From the NCBI GenBank assembly GCA_024640485.1, contig JAHEEY010000292.1:1-6217 (forward strand): DNA of 6,217 bases. The letters are read 5' to 3'. The position numbers and the translations under genes are program-made. The notes under the pieces were generated by a model that was not told the origin of the DNA, did not search any database, and saw only the letters and a program-made list of their open reading frames with translations. This document shows, in pieces, positions 1 through 5,479 of the stretch; positions within the stretch are counted from its first letter, which is position 1; each line of letters starts with the position of its first letter. The stretch comes from Chloroflexota bacterium (GTDB lineage: Bacteria > Chloroflexota > Anaerolineae > Promineifilales > Promineifilaceae).

Positions 1-1203
<1,203 letters not shown>

Positions 1204-1212
1204 TGTTCAATA

Positions 1213-1217
1213 CCCTC
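1213..1217 (-). promoter_or_regulatory. Shine-Dalgarno of tuf
   Basis: On the minus strand GAGGG lies 9 nt before the ATG of tuf. It fits the anti-SD sequence and fixes the start at 1203, giving the usual short N-terminus before the G1 loop. Confidence 0.7.
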
Positions 1218-1232
1218 AAATCTGTGTCATGC

Positions 1233-1276
1233 ATCAAAACGGAAAATAAGAACGCTGCCAAGATCGCCGTTTTGAT
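1233..1276 (-). other. Hairpin in the tuf 5' leader
   Basis: A perfect 10-bp inverted repeat (ATCAAAACGG at 1233-1242 against CCGTTTTGAT at 1267-1276) encloses 24 nt. In the tuf mRNA it ends 15 nt before the GAGGG ribosome-binding site. No U-run follows, so it is not a standard terminator. It could be a processing or stability element released with the tRNAs, or a translational control structure. The fold is read directly; the role is inference. Confidence 0.55.
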
Positions 1277-1307
1277 ACGACTTGAAACCTACTACCTTTC
1301 ACAAGAA

Positions 1308-1350
1308 TACCCCGTCACCCACCGATAAAATCTACTGGGCGTACGGGGCA
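1308..1350 (-). other. Long hairpin directly after tRNA-Thr(GGU)
   Basis: In minus-strand RNA the 1343-1348 and 1310-1315 arms (CCCCGT/ACGGGG) pair. After a one-base bulge (1342), 1336-1341 pairs with 1316-1321, including one G·U. Two more outer pairs (1349-1350 with 1308-1309) bring the stem to about 14 bp around a 14-nt loop. The structure starts 3 nt after the tRNA discriminator base and has no U-run behind it. That position suggests a role in 3'-end processing of the tRNA or in separating tRNA from tuf mRNA. The function is not proven. Confidence 0.55.
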
Positions 1351-1353
1351 CAG

Positions 1354-1426
1354 AGCCCACGATGGGATTTGAACCCATGACCTCATTCTTACCAAGAATG
1401 CGCTCTGCCGACTGAGCTACGTGGGC
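1354..1426 (-). tRNA. tRNA-Thr(GGU)
   Basis: The 73-nt cloverleaf has a 7-bp acceptor stem (GCCCACG/CGTGGGC), D arm GCTC/GAGC, anticodon stem CATTC/GAATG with loop TTGGTAA (anticodon GGT, threonine ACC/ACU codons), and T arm ATGGG-TTCAAAT-CCCAT. The discriminator is U and CCA is not encoded, so CCA must be added after transcription. It is the last tRNA before tuf and corresponds by position to thrT of the enteric tufB operon. Confidence 0.96.
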
Positions 1427-1436
1427 AATTCGTCTA

Positions 1437-1462
1437 AGCTTTCAGCTAGTATACAGAAAGCT
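1437..1462 (-). other. Spacer hairpin between tRNA-Tyr and tRNA-Thr(GGU)
   Basis: A 7-bp perfect inverted repeat (AGCTTTC at 1437-1443, GAAAGCT at 1456-1462) with a 12-nt loop fills most of the 44-nt spacer between the two tRNAs. Such spacer hairpins are compatible with endonucleolytic processing of a polycistronic tRNA precursor. The role is inferred from position only. Confidence 0.4.
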
Positions 1463-1470
1463 GAGAGCTA

Positions 1471-1556
1471 TGGTGGGCCAGGTAGGACTCGAACCTACGA
1501 AGGCTATCGCCAGCGGATTTACAGTCCGCCCCCTTTGCCACTCGGGACACTGACCC
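1471..1556 (-). tRNA. tRNA-Tyr(GUA)
   Basis: This is a class II tRNA of 86 nt including an encoded 3' CCA (1473-1471). The acceptor stem is GGGTCAG/CTGGCCC with one G·U, and the discriminator is A. The anticodon stem GCGGA/TCCGC carries loop CTGTAAA (anticodon GTA). The long variable arm and T arm GTAGG-TTCGAGT-CCTAC are typical of bacterial tRNA-Tyr. It sits between two threonine tRNAs, as tyrU does in the enteric tufB operon. It is the only tRNA here with an encoded CCA. Confidence 0.96.
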
Positions 1557-1611
1557 AGAATCGAATTTTAAGATTTTTATAGTGCACGCACCGAATTGCA
1601 AACCTTTGTTA

Positions 1612-1684
1612 AGCCGACGATGGGACTTGAACCCATAACCTATGCTTTACAAGAGCATTGCTCTGCCAATTGAGCTACGTCGGC
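1612..1684 (-). tRNA. tRNA-Thr(UGU)
   Basis: The 73-nt cloverleaf has a 7-bp acceptor stem (GCCGACG/CGTCGGC), D arm GCTC/GAGC, anticodon stem ATGCT/AGCAT with loop CTTGTAA (anticodon TGT, reading ACA and probably ACG), and T arm ATGGG-TTCAAGT-CCCAT. The discriminator is U and CCA is not encoded. It is the first gene of the tRNA-tuf unit and matches thrU by position. Its T arm and D stem are nearly the same as those of the second tRNA-Thr. Confidence 0.96.
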
Positions 1685-1714
1685 AAGTCTAAGGTTTTGA
1701 CTCAAGCCCATAAA

Positions 1715-1740
1715 ACAGTTCAATAATTCAATTGGACTGT
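1715..1740 (-). other. Leader hairpin with short U-run (attenuator-like)
   Basis: Arms 1731-1740 and 1715-1724 form a 10-bp stem with a 6-nt loop. There is one imperfect position, which is A·C on the minus-strand RNA. Four U residues follow or overlap the 3' end of the stem in minus-strand RNA (TGTTTTA). It lies between the proximal promoter and the first tRNA. The stem is AT-rich and the U-run short, so it may be a weak attenuator or simply part of the 5' leader removed by RNase P. Confidence 0.35.
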
Positions 1741-1759
1741 CGTTGCACTCAGAATGACA

Positions 1760-1787
1760 AGTATATCAAATGTGATATTTTCGTCAA
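1760..1787 (-). promoter_or_regulatory. Proximal promoter of the tRNA-tuf unit
   Basis: On the minus strand TTGACG (1787-1782) and TATACT (1765-1760) are separated by 16 bp. A TGN just before the -10 box gives an extended -10. Each box matches the sigma-70-type consensus at 5 of 6 positions. The predicted start, near 1753, is about 70 nt before tRNA-Thr(UGU). Read by eye, not measured. Confidence 0.65.
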
Positions 1788-1847
1788 ATGCAACAGAGCG
1801 TTCTCAATAGCTTGCTGACGTAGATCACAGGTCGAATACCACGCAAT

Positions 1848-1876
1848 AGTTTATTAGACTCTTTTACAGATGTCAA
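1848..1876 (-). promoter_or_regulatory. Distal promoter of the tRNA-tuf unit
   Basis: On the minus strand a consensus TTGACA (1876-1871) is followed after 17 bp by TAAACT (1853-1848, 4 of 6). It lies about 90 bp upstream of the proximal promoter. Tandem promoters are common for stable-RNA and tuf operons. A small dyad (CCCGA/TCGGG, 1878-1891) abuts the upstream edge of the -35 box and could be an operator. Confidence 0.5.
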
Positions 1877-1929
1877 TCCCGATTTTTCGGGGGTGTTTAG
1901 CTGTGGATTGAGGGGCTCTCGTTATGTCT

Positions 1930-1943
1930 TGTACACCTGTACA
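1930..1943. repeat. Paired TGTACA palindromes (possible operator)
   Basis: Two copies of the palindrome TGTACA are separated by CC, so each half-site is both a direct and an inverted repeat. They lie about 55 bp upstream of the distal tuf promoter and about 110 bp upstream of the plus-strand promoter. This geometry would suit a dimeric regulator on either side, but no regulator is known from this window. Confidence 0.3.
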
Positions 1944-2010
1944 CTACCAGTGGTCAGCGGTTCAAGGAGGCTGGCGGAAGGGCTTCAGATCCGTTGGTCT
2001 CCATTAAGGG

Positions 2011-2041
2011 CTTGGCGCGGCTGTTTAACAACCGCACCAAG
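2011..2041. repeat. 31-bp dyad, G·U-compatible on the minus strand
   Basis: Two 15-bp arms (2011-2025 and 2027-2041) are complementary at 13 of 15 positions around a central T at 2026. The two exceptions (2016/2036 and 2021/2031) are both C against A on the plus strand, which becomes U·G on the minus strand. A minus-strand RNA could therefore pair along the whole arm. Candidate roles are a large operator site, or a hairpin in an unannotated minus-strand RNA. No U-run follows on either strand. It ends 12 bp before the -35 box of the plus-strand promoter. Confidence 0.6.
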
Positions 2042-2053
2042 ATCAAATCGAAA

Positions 2054-2083
2054 TTGACACGCGACCTGAGAGTACGCTAAAGT
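2054..2083 (+). promoter_or_regulatory. Promoter for the plus-strand membrane-anchored gene
   Basis: A consensus TTGACA (2054-2059) is followed after 18 bp by TAAAGT (2078-2083, 4 of 6). It would start transcription near 2090, about 110 nt before the ATG at 2199. It is the best sigma-70-type match on this strand ahead of the gene. Confidence 0.45.
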
Positions 2084-2142
2084 ATTAGCTGTAGCTGAGA
2101 TTATTTATCATTGACGTCGCTAGAAGGGCGGGGGAACGTGAG

Positions 2143-2193
2143 ATGGATCAGCTCATGTCGTGTTTTTGGCCGCGTTTCATCATCAGAGTTTGA
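2143..2193 (+). CDS. Possible 16-residue leader peptide
   Basis: An ATG frame of 16 codons plus TGA begins 8 nt after a GGGGGA stretch and ends 5 nt before the ATG of the following gene. The encoded peptide (MDQLMSCFWPRFIIRV) is unlike anything I know. The main gene has no good ribosome-binding site of its own at 2199, so termination-reinitiation from this leader is a possible way to start it. The alternative is that the main gene starts at GTG 2160 and this frame is chance. Confidence is low because the frame is so short. Confidence 0.2.
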   Translation: MDQLMSCFWPRFIIRV

Positions 2194-2198
2194 AAATT

Positions 2199-3173
2199 AT
2201 GGATATACCAGTAAGCCGACTAAATAATCGCCTGGCACTGCAGCTGCCGGCGGAACTGCCGTTGGGGTTGGTTTTTGTGGTGGGGGAAGTCAGCGAAGTG
2301 GTGCATGTCGCCGGCGACGGTGCTTCAAAGGGGCGCGACACGGGGGGGCATACTGAAGTCGAATTGAGTGAGATGTCTCATCGACTGCGCTGCCGGCTGA
2401 CGGAACGGGCCGCCGCTGAGGTTGACATAAAGCAAGGCGACTGGATCCGTGCCGGCGGTCATCTGACCTTTGATCCGCAGCACGCTGACTATGTACTTCT
2501 GGCCCGTGATGTGGAATTAGTCACCGGTGGCGGGCGCGAAATCGAGGAACCAGAAGCAGCCCCGGATGAAGATAGGGTCGATGCCGGCGATGTCCAATTG
2601 GCCAAGAAAGACGCCCATCCCATCCTGGATGATATCGCCAAACGATCGCATGACGCGGAACTGGCTCAAGGTGAACTGCCTGATTGGGTCCAGAAAATCG
2701 CCCCTCCGGAAGTGAAGGCGGAAATGGAACTGACACGGTCAGAGATGGATCTGGTGCTGGGCAAAGAGCAGGAGCTCCAGTTCCTGGACAGCGAGGAACC
2801 CAAGGATGATCCTGACGCCGGCAGCGATTCCACCGACCAAATCCTGGCCTATTTGGCCGAGATCATGGATGAAGAAGATGATGTGGAGCTGGTGCCGGAG
2901 ATGATTTCGGATTTGGCCAAAGGTGAAGGGGTTGTGCCGGTGAGCGAGAGCAGTTCTAGAGCTTATGAAGTCCCGGAGCCGAAAGCTGAGGAAGCGTCTG
3001 AGCTGGACGAATTGATAGCGGAAGGCGAGTCGATGGCGGAGCCGGCCGCTGTCGATCAGAAAGCGAGGCGCCAATCAACGCGTTTCGATCCCCTTACGAT
3101 TGTGCTGATCATCGCCGCGCTCATTTTCATCACGGCGGTCGCTGTGAATTTGGTCTCTCAACTAATTAGGTGA
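2199..3173 (+). CDS. Tail-anchored protein with OB-fold-like N-terminus and acidic linker
   Basis: I do not recognise a named family. Residues ~20-108 look like a beta-barrel OB-type domain: GLVFVVGEVSEV at the first strand, LRCRL in the middle, then GDWIRAGGHLTFDP and DYVLLARDVELV. This order recalls the N-terminal OB domain of exonuclease VII large subunit, by eye only. Residues ~110-287 are a very acidic, low-complexity linker rich in E, D, P and A. A basic patch (KARRQSTR, 288-295) precedes one hydrophobic segment (299-319) and a five-residue tail. That predicts a C-terminal anchor with the bulk of the protein in the cytoplasm. An in-frame GTG at 2160 would add 13 residues. I prefer the ATG because MDIPVSRLN leads directly into the domain, although its SD is poor. 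The gene converges with the Tat-signal gene. Function unknown; membrane tethering of a nucleic-acid-binding module is speculation. Confidence 0.85.
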   Translation: MDIPVSRLNNRLALQLPAELPLGLVFVVGEVSEVVHVAGDGASKGRDTGGHTEVELSEMSHRLRCRLTERAAAEVDIKQGDWIRAGGHLTFDPQHADYVLLARDVELVTGGGREIEEPEAAPDEDRVDAGDVQLAKKDAHPILDDIAKRSHDAELAQGELPDWVQKIAPPEVKAEMELTRSEMDLVLGKEQELQFLDSEEPKDDPDAGSDSTDQILAYLAEIMDEEDDVELVPEMISDLAKGEGVVPVSESSSRAYEVPEPKAEEASELDELIAEGESMAEPAAVDQKARRQSTRFDPLTIVLIIAALIFITAVAVNLVSQLIR

Positions 3174-3194
3174 CCATTCTCTAGTTGAGGGACC
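3152..3194 (+). terminator. Hairpin across the stop codon at a convergent junction
   Basis: GGTCTCTCAACTA (3152-3164) pairs with TAGTTGAGGGACC (3182-3194): 12 Watson-Crick pairs plus one that is G·U on plus-strand RNA. The loop is 17 nt and contains the TGA stop at 3171-3173. It lies between two genes that end facing each other, as expected of a terminator or 3'-end stability hairpin. No U-run follows, so intrinsic termination in the usual sense is uncertain. Confidence 0.5.
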
Positions 3195-3223
3195 GGGTGA
3201 GAAGGGGGCCGCTGGCGTCAGGC

Positions 3224-4261
3224 TCAGATTTGATGCCGTTTGCGATACGCTTCGATGGACGTGCGGATAGCGCGCTGGCTGTTGATGGCAGCCGATGCCG
3301 GCTGTGACAACTTCTCCTGATAGGCTGATTGTAGAGTTTGTGTCTGCGCCACAGTCTGACCTGCTGACGCCAACACTTTTTCCCGGATCGGTTTCACAAG
3401 ATTTTCACGAATGGGAGGCTCTTCGGTTTCCCCAACCAGCCAGCTGTCTAGCGGCTGGGCGATTTGGCTGTTCATGCCGGCTATGGTATGGGGTGTCTCA
3501 GTCAGTAAATCGGCGGAGGCCTGCATGATCTCGCTGGCACGCTGCCCAATCCCAAACGGGAGCCATTTAAGGACGCTTTTGAACCAATCGTTGAGCATCT
3601 GCAAAAAAGGGCCGGTGGATTCTACCGCAGCACCCAGCAGGAGTTCTACCAGCGTGAAATAGTTGCGCAGCTTGCTCGTCTGCTCGTCCAACCAGAGGCG
3701 TCCGTTTTGGAGCGCGGGAATCTGACTATCAAGTTCGTCCAAAGCCTGCCGCCCCACTTCGATACCTTCCGCAAGTGTCGGTATGCCGCTTAACAGTTCG
3801 GTCATATGGGCAGACACCGAGATCAAACCCTGATCCAACAGCTCAGCAAAGTCGACATCATCAAACTGCTGGTAGAGTGCCAACAAACCGCTCAAGACGC
3901 TAAGCTGCTGGCTACTGTTGTCCAATTCTGCCCGCAAAACCTGAAACTGACCATTGTCGGACTGCTCCGCCTGCAGGCGGCGTTCTGCGGCATCCAGTTT
4001 GGTCTGCAGTCTGATGTTGTCCGCTTGCGCCGAGACCAACTGGGCATACAGCTCCGCGTCCGCGGTGTTGGCGACGGCTGCCGGCATGGGGGCGCTGATT
4101 AGATTGGCGACGGCGGCAGCGGGTAGGGGTGATTGTCCCTGCTTGGTCAGCAGGGCGGCACCGGTTCCAGTGGCGGTGGCCGCGGCAGCGGTCAACGCGG
4201 CAGCTTTTAAGAACCGGCGGCGGCTCACATTCTGATCGTCTTTGTCTTGATGGATCATCAT
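3224..4261 (-). CDS. Tat-signal, helix-rich exported protein of unknown function
   Basis: The 345-residue protein opens with a twin-arginine signal: SRRRFLK at 13-19, then an Ala/Thr-rich hydrophobic stretch to ~38 and an Ala/Pro-rich region with possible cleavage sites near AVA (50-52) or AVA (62-64). It should be folded in the cytoplasm and exported by Tat. Residues ~68-125 are predicted coiled coil (Q, A, E, L rich). Residues ~195-250 hold amphipathic or hydrophobic helices (YFTLVELLLGA, WFKSVLKWLPFGIG), and the C-terminus is basic (YRKRHQ). I see no catalytic motif and no cysteine, so it is not a lipoprotein. Two adjacent ATGs exist; AGGA lies 4 nt before the first (4261) and 7 nt before the second (4258), so the second may be used. 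It follows era by 208 bp on the same strand. The role is unknown: an extracytoplasmic structural or scaffold protein is a guess. Confidence 0.85.
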   Translation of the reverse strand: MMIHQDKDDQNVSRRRFLKAAALTAAAATATGTGAALLTKQGQSPLPAAAVANLISAPMPAAVANTADAELYAQLVSAQADNIRLQTKLDAAERRLQAEQSDNGQFQVLRAELDNSSQQLSVLSGLLALYQQFDDVDFAELLDQGLISVSAHMTELLSGIPTLAEGIEVGRQALDELDSQIPALQNGRLWLDEQTSKLRNYFTLVELLLGAAVESTGPFLQMLNDWFKSVLKWLPFGIGQRASEIMQASADLLTETPHTIAGMNSQIAQPLDSWLVGETEEPPIRENLVKPIREKVLASAGQTVAQTQTLQSAYQEKLSQPASAAINSQRAIRTSIEAYRKRHQI

Positions 4262-4469
4262 GTCATCCTATGTGCTGGCATAAGCGAGCTGGAAATGGAT
4301 CGACTGGCGACGCCTTCGGCAGACAGCGCCAATCAGCTTGATACAGATGGTCTGTTTGGGATGCGCGATCGAGAAAGGCCCGCGCAGATACAGTTGTGCC
4401 GGTTTGATTCACATCCATATATACGCAAATCAACGCGGCGAGTTGCACACAACAATGGGGGCAGGCTGG
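4262..4469 (-). other. Intergenic gap between era and the Tat-signal gene
   Basis: No RNA gene or credible small gene is seen. There is a 6-bp inverted repeat (TTGATT 4404-4409 / AATCAA 4428-4433) around an AT-rich centre, and a small dyad ACAGA-TGG-TCTGT (4343-4355). I found no good -35/-10 pair on the minus strand, so whether the Tat-signal gene has its own promoter or is read through from era is open. Confidence 0.4.
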
Positions 4470-5420
4470 CTATTCGTGACTATAGCCCAGCCGCTTTAGG
4501 GCGCGGGCATCCTGCCGCCACTTGGGCTCGACCTTGACCTGAAGTTCCAGAAATACCTTGGCTTCAGCCAACTCTTCGATCTCTTTGCGGGCCGCCGCGC
4601 CTATCTTGCGAAGCTGAGCCCCTTTGGCACCGATCAGAATCCCTTTGTGATTGTCCCGTTCAACATAGATAGTGGCATGAATATAGACGGTCTCATCGGG
4701 CCGCTCACTGTACTCATCAACCTGTACGGCAATGCTGTAAGGGATCTCCTCGCGAAGCTGCAGCATCACCTGCTCTCGAATCAATTCCGAGGTGATATCG
4801 CGCATGTAAATATCGGTTACTTGGTCGTCGGGGTAGAATCTGGGCCCTTCCTTCAGTGACTCGACGATCATCCCCAGCAGTTCATCGCGGCCAGCGTCCT
4901 TGGTGGCTGAGAACAAGATCCATTTGGCATCGGGCAGCAGCGCCCGATATGCTTCCGAGCGGGGCAGCACATCTTCGGCTTTCAGCAGATCCGCTTTATT
5001 CATGCAGAGAATTACATGGTTCCCTGCGGCGAAGGGTGCCAGCTGTTTGGCGATAGCCTTATCACCTGGGCCAGGCTTGGAACTGCTGTCCACCAGCCAA
5101 AGGATGACATCGGCATCGTCCAGAGTCTCGACGGCTGTTTCGACCATGAATTCATCTAGCTTGTGGCGTGGTTTCATCATGCCGGGCGTGTCCATAAAGA
5201 CAATCTGGTATGTTGGCGTGGTGATGATACCCAGCTGGCGAACGCGTGTCGTCTGGGGGCGGGGGGTGACGATGGCGATTTTTTGCTGCATGAAGGCATT
5301 AAGCAGGGTGCTCTTGCCCACATTGGGGCGCCCTACCATGGTTACGTAGCCGGATTTATGCCCTTCCGCCACCGTGTATCCAGTCAATTCTTGATTATTC
5401 GTCTCTTTATTTTCGTCCAA
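4470..5420 (-). CDS. era: GTPase Era
   Basis: Era is an essential GTPase that binds the 3' end of 16S rRNA and aids 30S subunit maturation. The GTPase domain shows G1 GRPNVGKST (30-38), the Era-type segment PRPQTTR (53-59), G3 DTPG (77-80), G4 NKAD (141-144) and G5 SAT (171-173). The linker FYPDDQVTD (195-203) leads to a KH domain whose GxxG loop is GAKG (264-267). The 316 residues are normal length, with an N-terminal extension of about 20 residues. The start is TTG at 5420-5418, supported by GAGGA 6 nt upstream. No ATG lies nearby before the G1 motif. It follows the nitrilase-like gene by 59 bp on the same strand and probably shares its transcript. Confidence 0.97.
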   Translation of the reverse strand: MDENKETNNQELTGYTVAEGHKSGYVTMVGRPNVGKSTLLNAFMQQKIAIVTPRPQTTRVRQLGIITTPTYQIVFMDTPGMMKPRHKLDEFMVETAVETLDDADVILWLVDSSSKPGPGDKAIAKQLAPFAAGNHVILCMNKADLLKAEDVLPRSEAYRALLPDAKWILFSATKDAGRDELLGMIVESLKEGPRFYPDDQVTDIYMRDITSELIREQVMLQLREEIPYSIAVQVDEYSERPDETVYIHATIYVERDNHKGILIGAKGAQLRKIGAAARKEIEELAEAKVFLELQVKVEPKWRQDARALKRLGYSHE

Positions 5421-5426
5421 TGTAAT

Positions 5427-5431
5427 TCCTC
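5427..5431 (-). promoter_or_regulatory. Shine-Dalgarno that fixes the TTG start of era
   Basis: GAGGA on the minus strand lies 6 nt before TTG at 5420-5418. This strong site, and the lack of any ATG upstream of the P-loop, make TTG the likely initiation codon. Confidence 0.65.
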
Positions 5432-5479
5432 AAGCTTTTCTCACAAGGGTTATTGCCGGTCTTGATCTGCCGCCGGCAG

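Larger units (their letters stand above)
1877..2142. other. Divergent intergenic region without a convincing gene
   Basis: This stretch separates the minus-strand tRNA-tuf promoters from the plus-strand gene at 2199. It contains a 5-bp dyad at 1878-1891, a TGTACA repeat pair at 1930-1943, a 31-bp dyad at 2011-2041 and a plus-strand promoter at 2054-2083. A 27-codon ATG frame (1924-2007) with GAGGGG 8 nt upstream, and a longer frame without an ATG (1901-2080), are open. Neither encodes anything I recognise, and neither is called as a gene. Confidence 0.6.

Noticed and set aside
1878..1891. CCCGA-TTTT-TCGGG hairpin considered as an intrinsic terminator
   Set aside because: The stem has only 5 bp, no U-run follows on either strand, and it lies directly against a -35 box. 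An operator-like role is only a guess.
1924..2007. 27-codon ATG frame with GAGGGG 8 nt upstream
   Set aside because: The spacing is good but the frame is too short, the peptide is featureless, and no promoter was found upstream on this strand.
1901..2080. Plus-strand open frame of about 60 codons ending in a protein-like basic stretch (ARLFNNRTKIKSKLTRDLRVR)
   Set aside because: It has no ATG or convincing GTG/TTG start, overlaps the 31-bp dyad and the promoter at 2054-2083, and resembles no protein I know. A decayed gene remnant cannot be excluded.
4263..4448. 61-codon minus-strand frame in the gap before the Tat-signal gene
   Set aside because: No ribosome-binding site or recognisable domain. 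It runs into the start of the next gene and looks like chance.
5467..5479. Dyad CTGCCGCCGGCAG just downstream of the nitrilase-like stop codon
   Set aside because: The loop is too small for the full stem and no U-run follows, so a terminator between this gene and era is not supported.
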